A DNA stretch of 64,000 bases from Chytridium lagenaria (GCA_025449115.1 JAHLKC010000157.1:21965-85964), one strand, 5' to 3'; numbered from the stretch's first letter, positions 24,582-36,586 are shown. Notes: generated by a model not told the origin, from the letters alone. A program made the numbers and translations.

Positions 24582-25454
24582 TTACACTAACTTTGTTAAA
24601 GCTGGGATGAGAAGAAGGGAGCGAAGCCCCAAAAAGCCAAAGATAGTGATGGGGAAGACGAGTAATAATAAAGCAATAGATATCCCAATCCTAAACCGCA
24701 CATGAATCTTTTTACTCTCATTTCTCTTGCGAAGGCCAGCTTTCTCCGAAGCATCTGATGCTTTCGGCACATCGGCCGTGGCTTCTTCCTTCAAGACTGT
24801 AGCGCTAGATTTAATTTCCGTGGTTCCTGTTTCCTTGGACGACCCTAGAACCATAGTTTCAACTTGGGCTTTAAGTGCCTTCAGGGTGACGTTCCGACTA
24901 TCAGCCTCTTCCTGAAGTTGGAGAATAACGTAGATATCCTTCATGCGACGGTAGATAACACTATGGTAGCTGTTAATGTTGCTCGTAATATGAATCATCC
25001 TACATAACCAAGAAAAGGATGTCAACGAAAGATACATGTTCCGCTGTGAATAGAAGAGCTTGGTTTTGTATTGCAGGTCCTCTTGAAAAGTGTTAGCATG
25101 GAGACAAACAGCATCCACATACCGATGGTGGATTCAATGTTGGTATGGCCGTGGTCATGACGGTCATGCAAAGCGGAGTCTAACTTTTGAAGTCTAATGA
25201 CGGTGTCAACGAACACGCCGCCAACCAGTAGAAGGATGATGCGAGCTATCCAGACTACAGTGTCATTCGCCATGACCTTTCCAGCCCAATGCATACATGC
25301 CTTGCGGGTGCGCACCGGGATGAAGGTCAGCGGCACAAGGGACAGTAGGAAGATAGCTATCTCCGAAATCAATACGAAGAATGTGATCTGACTGTGCGAT
25401 GGTTAGCTTTGTGAGAGCCTGAAATGCCTTCTCCACTCACTTGAAAATAGACAT
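24582..25454 (-). CDS. BAP31/Yet-family ER membrane protein with an extra C-terminal hydrophobic segment
   Basis: BAP31/Yet1-Yet3 proteins are ER membrane export and quality-control factors with three N-terminal membrane helices and a cytosolic coiled coil. Exon 1, MSIFN (start 25454), joins across a 49-nt intron to QITFFVLISEIAIFLLSLV. Helix 2 follows at DTVVWIARIILLLVGGVFVD, then RLQKLDSAL and, after an intron, EDLQYKTKLFYSQRNMYLSL, the BAP31 hallmark K-F-AQRN-YL before helix 3. A coiled coil follows (LQLQEEADSRNVTLKALKAQ). The frame then continues past ESKKI, where BAP31 proteins usually end near a KKxx signal, into IGISIALLLLVFPITIFGFL and stops at 24582-24584. This fourth helix may be real or due to a missed intron. 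Confidence 0.82.
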
Positions 25455-25487
25455 TTTTCGTGGGGCTTTTTATTTGATGATGCGAAT

Positions 25488-27071
25488 TTACAAAAACGTT
25501 GATATTGCCCTTGCCAAAACTCTCATAAGGTGAGATGGTCTTCTCGATGGTGCCATCAAATGTTTAATTGTGGTTTGGTTCGTGAATTTCTCTAGCATCA
25601 ATTTCTCCTGTACGAAGAAGTTAGCAGCCTAAACCCATACGTCGCGCCTTACTTTAAACAAAGCTTCCTGCAGGCTCTTGTTGTTGGTGGCTATAATCAC
25701 TTGTGCCTCCATGTCTCGACGGGAGGATCGAAGGCTATAATTAGATGATCCAAGTGCTGTCCAGCCACATTGTTCACCAACTGACATCCATATGCCTGTA
25801 TTAGAACTTTTTAGATTGAGCACCGAGTAATTACAAACCTTTTGCGTGAAATGTCCATCCTTCGCGACTGTATTCCTTGTACGCAAAATCTTTCCGTTTT
25901 GCTCTTTCCATAAATTTCAAAAGCCGTAACGCTCTGGAACTATATGCGGTTGGAATGTTCCGCGCAACACCTTTAGCAGTAAAAAACCCATTCGCCTTAT
26001 AAATTCGAAGTAAGATATTGTATATCTCAATGAGAACTTACTTCTGGGGAGGCAGCGATTAAAGTCAATGGAAACTTAGCCAAGGTCAGGCCATATTCAT
26101 ACTCTTTTTCCAGGTTCAAGTACGGCGAGCACACTGTCAGCGCCGTAGGCCCGAGTAGACGAACAGAATCCATGTAAGCAAAAAGGTTCTTTAAGACACC
26201 CCCTTCCTGCGAAACTCCGAGCCGCCGCATTTGAAAATAGGGCATAACGTATGTATCGCTTAAAGAATCATCACATTTCTCCGAAAGCTTTCGTGACTCC
26301 AATATGAACTCGTTTACATGACGGCTTATTTGAGAGATGGACGACATACTCAAGGTAACTTTATCCACGCCCGTAGCGTCGAGCTGATGTGCGAAAGAGG
26401 ATATAAGGCGTATAAAACTTGAGAAGAAATCGGCCAGAGCAGGTGCATCTCTGAACACAAAGTAGCGATCCTGGCGATTTCGGAAGTAATCACCACTTAA
26501 GTTTGCCCTTCAAAAACACGTTAAAACTTTCTAAAAAAATAGATATTAACCCACTAATGACTACATCATTGTCGAATATGTATATCTTCATATGCATAAG
26601 ACCAACGACCTCCCTTATTCTATTCGGCAAGCACCTGCTCAGCAGAGCTGTTCCGCCTGGTATTTGAAATAAAGATACTTTGCTCCTTATTGGGAAATCT
26701 GCCACCAGTGGATGCAGTAATGAAGCTGATGATACGTTGTTCGAGCTCTTCCGAGTGCCACGAAGATAATCAATCAAAAACATGACGCTGACTTCGCTAT
26801 CCGTGCCCCGTTGTTTCGGTCAATCGCTTTCGAATGCATTCCACCTAGAGTCATTACTACAACATTGCAAGGATTGTTCTTGTACAAGTTCGTTTTCGTT
26901 TTCACCCACGTAAAGCGAAGATAAAATGATCCTTTTTTTTGAAGATTGAATGCCATCTTTGATGCTTTGATAAAACTCTTCCGGTGTACTGAGTGGCTTA
27001 ATCTGGTCCGCAGAGCATGGGAATATCGGACCGGGTAAAGACCGAAGGTGTGAGGTGAAGTCGAAGCTCAT
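25488..27071 (-). CDS. PGS1: PGS1, CDP-diacylglycerol:glycerol-3-phosphate 3-phosphatidyltransferase
   Basis: This phospholipase-D-superfamily enzyme makes phosphatidylglycerophosphate in mitochondria, the committed step toward cardiolipin. It starts MSFDFTSHLRSLPGPIFPCS at 27071, followed by IQSSKKRIILSSLYVGENE, a PGS1 landmark. HKD motif 1 is HMKIYIFDNDVVISG (26605-26560), continuing ANLSGDYFRNRQDRYFVF. The middle contains LFAYMDSVRLLGPTAL and SPYLNLEKEYEYGLTLAKF. HKD motif 2 begins FHAKGLW (His codon near 25846) and WTALGSSNYSLRSSRRDMEA. The stop is taken at 25488-25490 after an intron near 25650-25605; the last 40 residues are uncertain. It is 33 bp upstream of the BAP31-like start on the same strand. 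Its ATG is 18 bp from the divergent WDR44-like ATG. Confidence 0.92.
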
Positions 27072-27089
27072 TTTTTTAACAATTTGAGC

Positions 27090-29523
27090 ATGTCAAGTTC
27101 TTCCGAAGAAGATTTGGAGGATGATGCCTCAGATTACGATGATTTCGACATCAACTCTCACTTTTCTGGCCAATCTTCATCTATACCTGTTCCTGAAACT
27201 GGTCGTGCTTTGAAAGTGAGGTCCCGTAATAAGCCCGTGCAGCAGATTGTCGACTTAAAGCTCGTTCAGCATATCCCTGGAGTTCAGAGCAAAATCGGAA
27301 GGACGGTTTTAAGCTTTCAAACCCCTCGTGGGGTTGAAGCAGCACTCAACTCAACTGGAGAAGGGGGAGATCACAGGATTGAGGACTCTGATCAAGCCCT
27401 GGGTGGGCATGCCACTCTGAAATTCAACAGAGATGGACGCTATCTTGCATTTGCTGGCGGAGATGCAATGTTAAAGCTTTGGATTTTTGATGCCGAGAAG
27501 AAAGAGAGAGAGCTCATTGAGATCGCGATCTGACGAAGCTGATACATTGTCAAGTAGCTCGGGGAGAGGTGGATACGTTGCAAAACATTATGCTAATACA
27601 ACCCAAGATATTTTATCCAGAAAACCGGATCGAATATACAAGGGGCATGCTCTTCCAATTCTCGACGTATCATGGTCTGCCAATGATTTCTTACTCTCTT
27701 CTTCGATGGACTTCAGTGTTCGCCTTTGGCACGCGACCGCATCTGATTGCTTATCAGTGTTTACTCATAGTGGCCCAGTTCTTTCAGTGTCCTTCCATCC
27801 TCATGACGATAGATATTTCATCAGCGGAGATTCAAGGCTTCGTCTGTGGAGTTTAAATGAAAGCAGAGTTATAAATTGGGTAGATGTGCCGCGGTCAAAG
27901 GGCACATTTGCAGGCAGTCAGAAAGACAAAGAATCTGCACCACCATCATTAGACAGCCGAGCCTTACCTTCTGTAACCGGGCATATCACAGCAGTAAGCT
28001 TTAATTCCGACGGATCTCTTGTGATAGCTGGGACAGCGGATGGAGAGCTGTATTTTTATGAATTTGATGGGCTTCGCTACAATACTCAGGTTGAAATTAT
28101 CTTATCGAGATCAAGAGTTGCCAAAGGACCAAAAGTCGTCAGTATCCTGTCCATGCCATCGTCAAAAATGAGGACAGCATATTGGTCACGACAAATGACT
28201 CAAATCTTCGTCTTTACAACCTTCGAGACAAAAGTTTGATTCGCAAATTTCGAGGGCCTAAGATCAGAGCCAGTTTTGTCAAGGCTTCATTCTCGCAAAA
28301 AGGGAATTTTATTTTGTGTGGAAGTGAGAATCGAAGAGTTTATTTGATAAACACGGAGCAGTCTACTTTTTCGCCTATCCACCAACAATTAAGAAAGGCG
28401 TCAGACGAAAAGGGTTACTCCAACAAGATTTCGAGCAAACTGCACCGCAACTCGCGTCGCCGTCTGACAGATAGTATAAACAATTCGGAAACGCGTGTAC
28501 CAGTATTTACTGGCGTCTTAAATGGTCTCTTGGTAAATTGGAACTCTGAGTCTGGTCGAAATACACAATATGAGTCCTTCGTTGGGTCATCAGATTCACT
28601 AATAGGCGCCTGCTTTGCCCCAGACTTCTTGGCAGATGCATGGGACGCGTCTAGAGGCAAAGCATCTCTTTTGAGAGGCGACGGTGCACGAGAATTACTA
28701 CCATCTCGTTCCGCCTATATATTGACAACAGATTCGTCGGGTGCTATTAATGCCTTTGAGTGCAGACTCATTACGGAGATCCATAATCAAGGGAGTGGTT
28801 CTAGTACATTAAAGCCGTCGTCTTTGCGGAGGCCGATTTAATGTCACCACTGCCGTCATCGATTGACCCGGATTCACCACATCTACTAAAACATAGTTCA
28901 GCTGATCGCAATAACCCCTCAAGCATGGATTCACCATTGATAGCACCTGCTGCAATAAATACCCGCTTTGAAGGAGATGGCAACCATTTCGAATATCCAA
29001 ATGTATTTGGAGGGCGGGAATGTATGAGAACTCACTCGACTTTGCTTTCGAAGCTCAGCGACTTTCACGGAGTCAAAAGGAAACATCCGCTGTCTCATTA
29101 AACGAGATTGATACGAGTTCCGACTCGCAATCGGCTACAAATGTGCAACTATCTATCAAGACAGAGTCTCAATCGATTCCCTCGTACCCTGATAAAGCCA
29201 ATGATATTGGAATGAAAAGGGGTTCAGGGATCATCAAAGCAATTAAAAGCAGGATGGCTCGCGGTGCAACGATCGGTGCGCTCGCGAAACCCTCCTTTTT
29301 AACACAGGATGGGCAGAAGAGAAGTCTGAGCTCTTTCTACGGTAGTGGCCAAGCTAATAAAGATCCATCACCGTTAACAACGCCGAAGCTTCAAGAGTCG
29401 CCTGAGAATGACCCAAGTGATTCTTTCTTCGTATCTTGTCTCAGATGCGGCGAGAAGAGATTCTCAATGTACAAGGACGGCCGTCTTCTTTGTTTAGAAT
29501 GTCAACACATACAATATACTTGA
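27090..29523 (+). CDS. WDR44-like WD40-repeat protein with a C-terminal CxxC-CxxC finger
   Basis: This resembles the WDR44 group, which in animals binds RAB11. It starts MSSSSEEDLEDDASDYDDFD at 27090. WD40 motifs: LKFNRDGRYLAFAGGDAMLK, YKGHALPILDVSWSANDFLL, SSSMDFSVRLWHATASDCLS, FISGDSRLRLWSL, VSFNSDGSLVIAGTADGELY and FSQKGNFILCGSENRRVYLI. The order KGH-LPILD-SWS...SSSMD-TVRLWH...FHP-DDRYFISGD is characteristic of the group. After a low-complexity linker (28840-29420) the protein ends CLRCGEKRFSMY...LLCLEC, a CX2C-X14-CX2C probable zinc ribbon, then HIQYT and TGA at 29521-29523. Frame slips near 27515 (a GA-repeat) and 28165 (an A-run) interrupt an otherwise aligned sequence; others in the linker near 28845 and 29020 are less certain. 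Confidence 0.78.
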
Positions 29524-29555
29524 CAAACTTTTGTAAAAAAAAAAAAAAAGTCAGC

Positions 29556-32500
29556 ATGCTATACAGCCCTTACAGAGCATTGGGCTACATAACGTCGTCG
29601 GTCCCAGTCGCATTGACGACATTGGCGCCGAATTACTATTGCACATCTGCAATCGGAAGAAGCTTTCAAGTCTATGATGTACTATCGATAGTTAAAGAGT
29701 GTGCTCATCTAGTTTCTAGCTTTCAACTATAAAGCTTGTCATTAATGGGCAGGCGCCGGATGAGATAAAGGCCGTAGCCGCAGACGGAGAGACAACGTAT
29801 ATCGCATGCTCAACAGGAATCTTTGTGTACAAGCGCGGAAAGCAGGTAGTAAAGACTTTGTTTGCTTTCTAACAAAGTACAGATCCAATCCTCATCCTTT
29901 CCATCTCCATGCACTTGTGTCTCTCTCATCGTGATCGGAAAGTTACTTGTTTGCCTTGCTGATAACATGATATATATTTGGGATGCAGTGGAGCTCGGTA
30001 TGGCTAATGATGGCTCCCATTTTCTTACCGTTTCAGAATCTGTCGACAACATTGTACTGTCGGACTCATCATTTGTCTTTGACCGTCTGCTTCACCCAAA
30101 TGCATATCTCAACAAGGTACTGGTTGGATCACAGGATGGTTTGCTACAGTTATGGAATATACATAGCAAGTAGGTTAATATGTCTTGCATTTTTTGACGA
30201 TGTGATAGAAAAATGCTTTTTCAGTTCCCGTCTTTCGATTCACCTATAACGGCATTGGAGAATACGCTTGCTCTTGATGTTATTTCTGTTGGATGCGCAG
30301 ATGGATCCATTTATTTTTTGAACATTCGGACCGCAACAATCCTTCAAAGTTTCCTTCAACAAGGGCGAGTCACCGGATTGGCATTTGCTATGAATTCCAA
30401 TAAGGAACATCTTCTTGTTTCTTCCAGCAGCGAAGGATGTATTTTCCTCTGGAACATCGATCAGCAAAAGTTGATTTATAAGGTTGAAAATGGCCATGCT
30501 GGACCCATCTCTACCTGTATTGCACTTACTGGACAATCGGTTATTCTCACGGCCGGACAGGATAACTGTATCAAGGTATAAGAGATTCATTAACATATTG
30601 CTAATGTAATAGCTTTGGGTTATAGATGAAAGTTTTTCAAGTTTGAGGCTGTGGAAGAGTCGTGAGGGACACTACAAACCTCCTTCACGCGTTAGGTTTA
30701 CTGATGATGGCCTTTGTGTTCTCACGTCAAGTTCTGACACAACTTTCCGATGTCTCTCGCTCGTTAACGACTCCAGGACGTTTGCATTTTCCTCAGGTGA
30801 GTAACAATGATGGCGAAAGTAATACTTACGTTATCAGGACAAATTTCCAAAGCCCATTTTCAAAATGACGGCGAGCCAGCTATGGCGCCAATAGTCTCTT
30901 TTGACTCGAATGCCGCAAAAGAAAACACTTGGGATACCATTTTAACGTGCCACTCGAACGACAGCTGTGCGCGTACTTGGAGCATGAAAAAAAAGAGAGT
31001 TGGGAAGCATGTTCTCTTCACGTCGGATAAGTCGTTTGCCAAAGTTTCACTTATAAGCCATTGCGGAAACTTTGGTTTCGTCGGAACCTCCTCTGGAAAG
31101 ATTGACATGTTCAACTTGCAGTCTGGTTTGCATCGCAAGACATTTTCAGGTTTACAATTTTCTGCTGCCCAAAGCTAATCATTAAGGTCACTCAAAGCCA
31201 GTTGTTGGACTGGCCTCTACTATTGATAATATCAAGCTTATCTCAGCATCTTTAGAGCCGTCTTTAAAGGTGATTTCAATCGCCTTTCCCTTGTTTGTTT
31301 ACAAACCATTTATACTCTTTCAATCCTTTTCTAAACTTTCCCATCAATTTTACGTTTCAGTTCTGGGACATGTCTAGTGGTGCGTTACTTTCTACGCTCA
31401 AGCTCTCATCACCGGTGTCCTGTATGACGTATCATCGTGCCTCCGATGTGGTAGCAGTAGCTTGCGACGATTTAGGAATCAGAATAGTGGATTGCGAGAA
31501 TTTTACCATCATTAGAGAGTTCTGGGGCCACCGAAATCGCATTTTGGACATGGTTAACTCATCTTTGTGTTTAAATAGTACTTAATACTTTTTAAGACCT
31601 TTACTCCTGATTCTAGATGGCTTGTTTCTACATCGACGGATTCTTCGATGCGGACGTGGGATTTGCCTTTGGGAAGTTGTATAGATTCCCGCAAACTTTC
31701 ACACATTGCGACCAGTGTGTCGTTCTCGCCGACAGGGAATTTTATGGCAACTACTCACGTGAACCACTTGGGCGTCTATTTATGGTAGTCTTCTCTTGTT
31801 CTTAAACTTTCTTTTTTGTGCTTTCTGGCTACATTGGACTTCATTTTGATAGAATTGAAGGTCAAACCGGTCGCTATTCGCAGACGTCTCTTCCGTTCGA
31901 GACAATAGAACCATTGACATAGACTCATTGTTCGAATCGAATGCCGAAGAAAATGGAAATTTCACGGTGGAGGCTGAAGACGATGACGTTCTGGATTCAT
32001 TCGCCGACTTGACTGTAACTCCCGAAGAAAATGACCTGCTCCTTTTGGCTTCGGCTGATCTAAATCGGTTCCATGCACTTCTCGACAAGGAGGCTTCCCA
32101 GGTAAACTTTACATTGCGCCTATGCGTTGTGAAGGTTTCTTACACGTTTTGACTTAAACAGAAGCGAAATAAGCCTAAGGAGCCCCCAAAAGCTCCGGTA
32201 GCAGCACCATTCTTCTTATACAACTCAACAAGTATCTTTGAGGAGGAAAAGCCGAAAAGTCGTCAGATCAAGGCATCTTTCTCCGGAAAATCCACTTTCC
32301 AAAACGCCTTAATGCAGCAAGGTAACGAGCAGTGAAAAGGAATCTAGCATAACTTTTCTTTAGACCCAGAGCTGCTTAAGATTATGGCAGATTATTCTCC
32401 GGCAAAGCTTGAGCTGGAGTTGAGACTCCTTGATGGAGACCAGCTTAAGATCCTCTTGAAGAGCCTCCTGCAATACCTCAAAACCAACAAAGATTACGAC

Positions 32501-32730
32501 TTGGTCCAAGCATACTTGCACTTACTTCTTAAGGTAATAGAACAAACAATCTTATTCTCTGTTCTTATGCGTCTTCTTAGTTCCACGGTGAAGCCTTACT
32601 CGATACTCTAAAAAATCCCGATGAGTTGGCCATAGTGAAGCAGCTTGACTGGACTTTGTCCGATTCTTGGGATAAAGTTGAAGACATGTATCACACCATT
32701 CTTGCTGGTCTCGAGTTCCTTCGAACATGA
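29556..32730 (+). CDS. UTP21: UTP21 (WDR36), small-subunit processome protein
   Basis: Utp21/WDR36 is a tandem beta-propeller protein of the UtpB subcomplex needed for early 18S rRNA processing in the nucleolus. It starts [20 protein letters not shown] at 29556, the family's typical N-terminus, then [15 protein letters not shown]40 stretches follow, e.g. [76 protein letters not shown] and [20 protein letters not shown]. The Utp21-specific C-terminal domain includes [45 protein letters not shown] and ends [17 protein letters not shown] with TGA at 32728-32730. Several exons (30570-31640) are short, so parts of propeller 2 are approximate. The stop overlaps the SLX1 start. Confidence 0.9.
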
Positions 32731-33655
32731 GCGCAATTTGGTACAATTGTTATTTAATAGAATCACAGAAAACTCGCCGTTATTACATTGGGACGACTCC
32801 TGATCCCAGGCGAAGGTTACGACAACATAATGGTATTGACTTTGATGTTGAGGATTGGCATTGAAACTGTTGTAAGGGGAATTGAAAGGAGGTGCGGTGA
32901 AAACGGAACGACATAGGCCATGTAAGCTTTTCCGTGAGTTAGAGCGTCATCTAAGCTTCTCAGGGCGGTTTGCCTTGATAGTGAGGAACTTTCCGAGCAA
33001 GTTGGCTGCTTTGCAGGTGTGATATTCTTGCGGATGGTGTTACTCACATGCTTAGTTTGAATGGGCATGGCAGAATCCGAGCCGGTCAAGGCATTTAAAG
33101 GATGCTGAACATAGCGCAAAAGCCTATACTGTTCGCTGTATGGAAGAGAACCTTCACATTCTGTCGGATATGCTGAATACGGATCAATGGTGTCGGTGGC
33201 CGCTAAATCTATGCTTTTTTGACACAGTTGCCCATGACTTTTTCTCAAGACTCCCTCCGCCACCAGCTGAGATTCCAGTAACCTTTGATTTAAAGGACAT
33301 GCTGGAAAGCCACATTACAATGCCCAAGGCAGCTTTTTCAAGTGCTTTAACACTCTGTGCTGTGTGCCATGAGCTGCTTTCTAAGGATGAGGACGACATT
33401 ACAGAAGACACAACTCGCTGGTTTGCATGCCAGTACCTAGGCGGAACATGTAATATGACCGCACACATCACATGCCTGGCAAAGCTATTCCTCCAAGCCC
33501 AACCTCTACAGTTACTCCCTATCATCGGAGACTGCCCAATATGTAAAACGTCTATCCGCTGGGCGGATATAATAAAATCTATTTCCTCTTCTTTGTATTC
33601 TTCTTATCTTGGGGTGGTCCAGCCTGTCTTTTCCGTTTCGTATCCCGCGGCCTAG
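32727..33655 (+). CDS. SLX1: SLX1, GIY-YIG structure-specific endonuclease subunit
   Basis: Slx1 is the catalytic subunit of the Slx1-Slx4 nuclease that cuts branched DNA and Holliday junctions in the nucleus. It starts [20 protein letters not shown] at 32727, then [15 protein letters not shown], the GIY-YIG core with the catalytic Arg region. Next come [13 protein letters not shown] and, across a short intron, [20 protein letters not shown], matching the ALxFEWxWQ block with its conserved Glu. The C-terminal RING/PHD-like domain shows [43 protein letters not shown] at 33653-33655. The 3' end overlaps the 3' end of the antisense MAK21 gene by 77 bp. The GIY-YIG second half between 32830 and 33000 has uncertain exon edges. 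Confidence 0.88.
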
Positions 33656-36586
33656 GCTCGTATTCCTCGCCCCCAGATTCAGAGTCTTTATCAATCAAAG
33701 ATTGGAAGTCCTCCAGACTTGCGAATGCTCCTGAAGACGTAGTGTCTCCACCATCCTCAGTAAAGAAGTCTCCAGTGTATCCGAGTTCCTGTGCGGCTTT
33801 GGCGAGACGAGCTTTCGCGCCGCGAGCCTTCTTTGGCACTTCCTTCTTCTTGCTAGAAGACTTTCCTCGCAGGAATATCCTCGTTATCATCATCCGAGTC
33901 CATCCCATCTGCAAGCATTTCATCAAAGTCCACGTCCTCATCATCGGAGTCCCCATCAACTGGGAGTTCCATGTCTTCATCGTCATCCATGCCATCAGCG
34001 TCTTCGTCTTCATCATCATCGCTTCCGTCGTCACCCTCAAGTTCGTCAAGATCAAAATCATCTGAGTCCTCGTCAGCAACACCTTCGGCTCCCGGAAGCC
34101 CCGAGCTCCCCATCATCGCTGCAGCAATCTCATCCTCGTTAAGTTCACCATCGTCTTCCTCGTCTTCCCCTTCCTCATCGCCAACCCTTGTTTTCACCGG
34201 CACGTCCTTCTCGCGAGTCCGTCGCCTCTTGAAGAACTCTGCATAAAAGCCCTAAATATTCATCAGCCTCCATAGCTTTCATAAACATCCTACCTCATCT
34301 GTTGGTATCGTCGCCTCATTCACATTTGCCCAATCCACCGAATTCACAGGCGCATCATCCGTATAAATATCTTTCTCGCCATCCACTCCCTTCACAATCA
34401 TCCCCTTTTTCCTGCCACCCACAACAAGACTCTCCTTCTTTGAATTTTTCACACCAGGCATTTTAGGTTGCATGACACTGGTTCCACGGTAAAGCGTATC
34501 AGTCCGTTTCGGGTTTTTATACACGAAACGGTCCAAAAATCGAGAAAGGGTGTGATTTTGTAAGGGATCGTAGGATGCAACAGATTCAGGTGCAGCAATG
34601 GGTTTACCAGTCAATAGTTGCTTGGCGTAAAAGGAGACTGTTGGGTGGAAATGAAGGGCGAGGGCATTCTATAAGCGCAGTTTAGATATAAATACCGTTA
34701 GAGTATGTACCAGCTCCCAGAGACACGACGCGTTCGCGAGACTATGCATAGGGTCACGTTTCTTCCAATCGTATCCGGCAATTCTACTCGGCTTCCCGGC
34801 CTTTGCCGTGGTAGTTCCGTCCTCGTCAACATCCCCGAAACTCTCCTCTGTATTGTCTTCTGGCTGCAAAACCAAGCTCCAAACACCAGGTTTGCTTCTT
34901 GCAATTTCACTGAACATGAAAAGAGACGCACAAGTGAAAGGAGATGTCATGATGCTGCAAAGTTGAAGCAACCTTTTCAGGAAAGCCTGAACTCGCACGA
35001 CCAATGAATCGTTCTTCACAGCACGGTAGATCAAGTTCAAATACACAGCGTATTTCGAAGTTTTCGTCAACCGAGAATCAAGAAGAGTTGCATAGAGACT
35101 TCTGTAAAACCTGTCTGACAAAGGCTTACATGTGCGTAAGTTTCTTAAGAGTACCAACGACAACTAACCTTAGAGTTCGCTGTTTCGATCTGATAAACCA
35201 GCGACAAGGCCTGAATGCTGACGTTGAAAGTCCCAACGTGAGTAATCTTGTAGATGGTTTGAAGATGCTTCTCGAACGCAGTCTCAGTAAGCTTTGCAAA
35301 GGGGAACGCTCTGTTGACTCCAATGAAAATGGCACCAAGGATCTTTGAGTTGACTTTCCCAATATCCTCTTTCGGAGCCGCATCCTTCTTCACGTCCTTT
35401 TTCTTAGAGTCCTTCTTCTTTGGAGGAGTCTTCTTTACTGCTTTTAACTCTTCCTTCTCAAGAGGGCCCTTAAAAGAATCAGCCAATAAACACCGAAGAA
35501 CAACATACTCTTTGTTCCCTGATGCTCTCCGATTTCGCTAGCTGCTCAAATACAGCCATATAAATATCTACTAGCGCTTTTGCACATGCCACATCCTGAT
35601 CCTTATTCGACAGCACGATTTGGTTCAAAAAGTTTAACGCCATGTACTTTGACCGCTCATTCATGCCGTTTCTGAAGATAAACCGCTCAACCTCCCTCGA
35701 TATCGTAAGAGACATCACTGGGTGTTTTTGAAGAACAGTGCAGAGGAGGAAGGACGCCTTTGAAGAGACTTTGCGATCCTGATCACCTAACTTATTCACG
35801 AGAAGTAAAAGCAAGTTTGCTTCTTGTTCAGGTTTTCCAATAAGGAGGTCCGCAATGTAAGAGAGAGCTTTGCTTTTGATTTCAGTTAACGGGTCTTTTG
35901 ATAGTTCCTTTGTAAAGTTAGCAATCTAAGGCGCGAACGTCTGTACCTCTAAAATGTTCAAAAACTCGAAATATAGCTTCTTCAACGCATCCTCAAAATA
36001 CCACAACAGCAAATGCGTTGGCGTCACACCCGTTGCTTTCAAAGGATGATCGCGAAAGTAGCGTAGTCTCCTATCCGGTAAAATGTTCCCAATCGCCAAA
36101 TCTCTGATAGCATCTACAGTTAACAATGCCTCCCTTCTCGACTTTTTCCTGGCCATACCGTGGACCAGATGATCCCGCAATACAGGGAGCGTGTGAATGG
36201 GGGATTCTTGGACCATCAAAGTGAATGCTGAGACTTTGTCGGTAACAGTTCCGGACTTTAAGACGGTGGAAAGGAATTCCCAGTCGGCCTTTCCGTCATG
36301 CTTCACTTAAAATAATCAGCAGGGTATATGTGAGGCACCCCTTACGTTTATCATAATTCTTGACTTCTTCTTCATAAAGGTACTTTGCTTTGGAAAGGAG
36401 ATCCTCGACCTCTGCTTCTGAAGGGATGGGTGCATTCGCCCCCAAAGGTCCCAGTTCAACCTCATGCCATAATGGTGAAGGTGTGATGAGGAGCTTCACT
36501 GCTTGTGTTTGACTCTTCTTTCCAGCATGATCGTGCTTATGTTTATGGCCGTAGCTCTTGCTTCCACCTCGTCCATGGTTGACCAT
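33579..36586 (-). CDS. MAK21: MAK21/NOC1 (CEBPZ), 60S ribosome biogenesis factor
   Basis: Mak21/Noc1 forms a nucleolar complex with Noc2 that carries early pre-60S particles. It starts MVNHGRGGSKSYGHKHKHDH at 36586, then LLITPSPLWHEVELGPLG, KYLYEEEVKNYDK. Helical CBF/Noc region: DWEFLSTVLKSGTVTDKVSA, MVQESPIHTLPVLRDHLVHG, DRRLRYFRDHPLKATGVTPT, SKASFLLCTVLQKHPVMSLT, YMALNFLNQIVLSNKDQDVA and AIFIGVNRAFPFA. The CBF domain ends ESVASYDPLQNHTLSRFLDR, FVYKNPKRTDTLYRGTSVMQ. A very acidic segment (DDEDEDADGMDDDEDMELP) and a basic tail [16 protein letters not shown] follow, with stop at 33579-33581. A poly-A/T run sits just upstream of the ATG. About six introns. Confidence 0.92.

Noticed and set aside
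24727..24915. Plus-strand frame opposite the BAP31-like coiled coil
   Set aside because: It is a shadow of the minus-strand coding region with no independent support.
33971..34246. Plus-strand Ser/Pro-rich frame
   Set aside because: It is antisense to the acidic Asp/Glu segment of MAK21, whose own frame is conserved on both sides.
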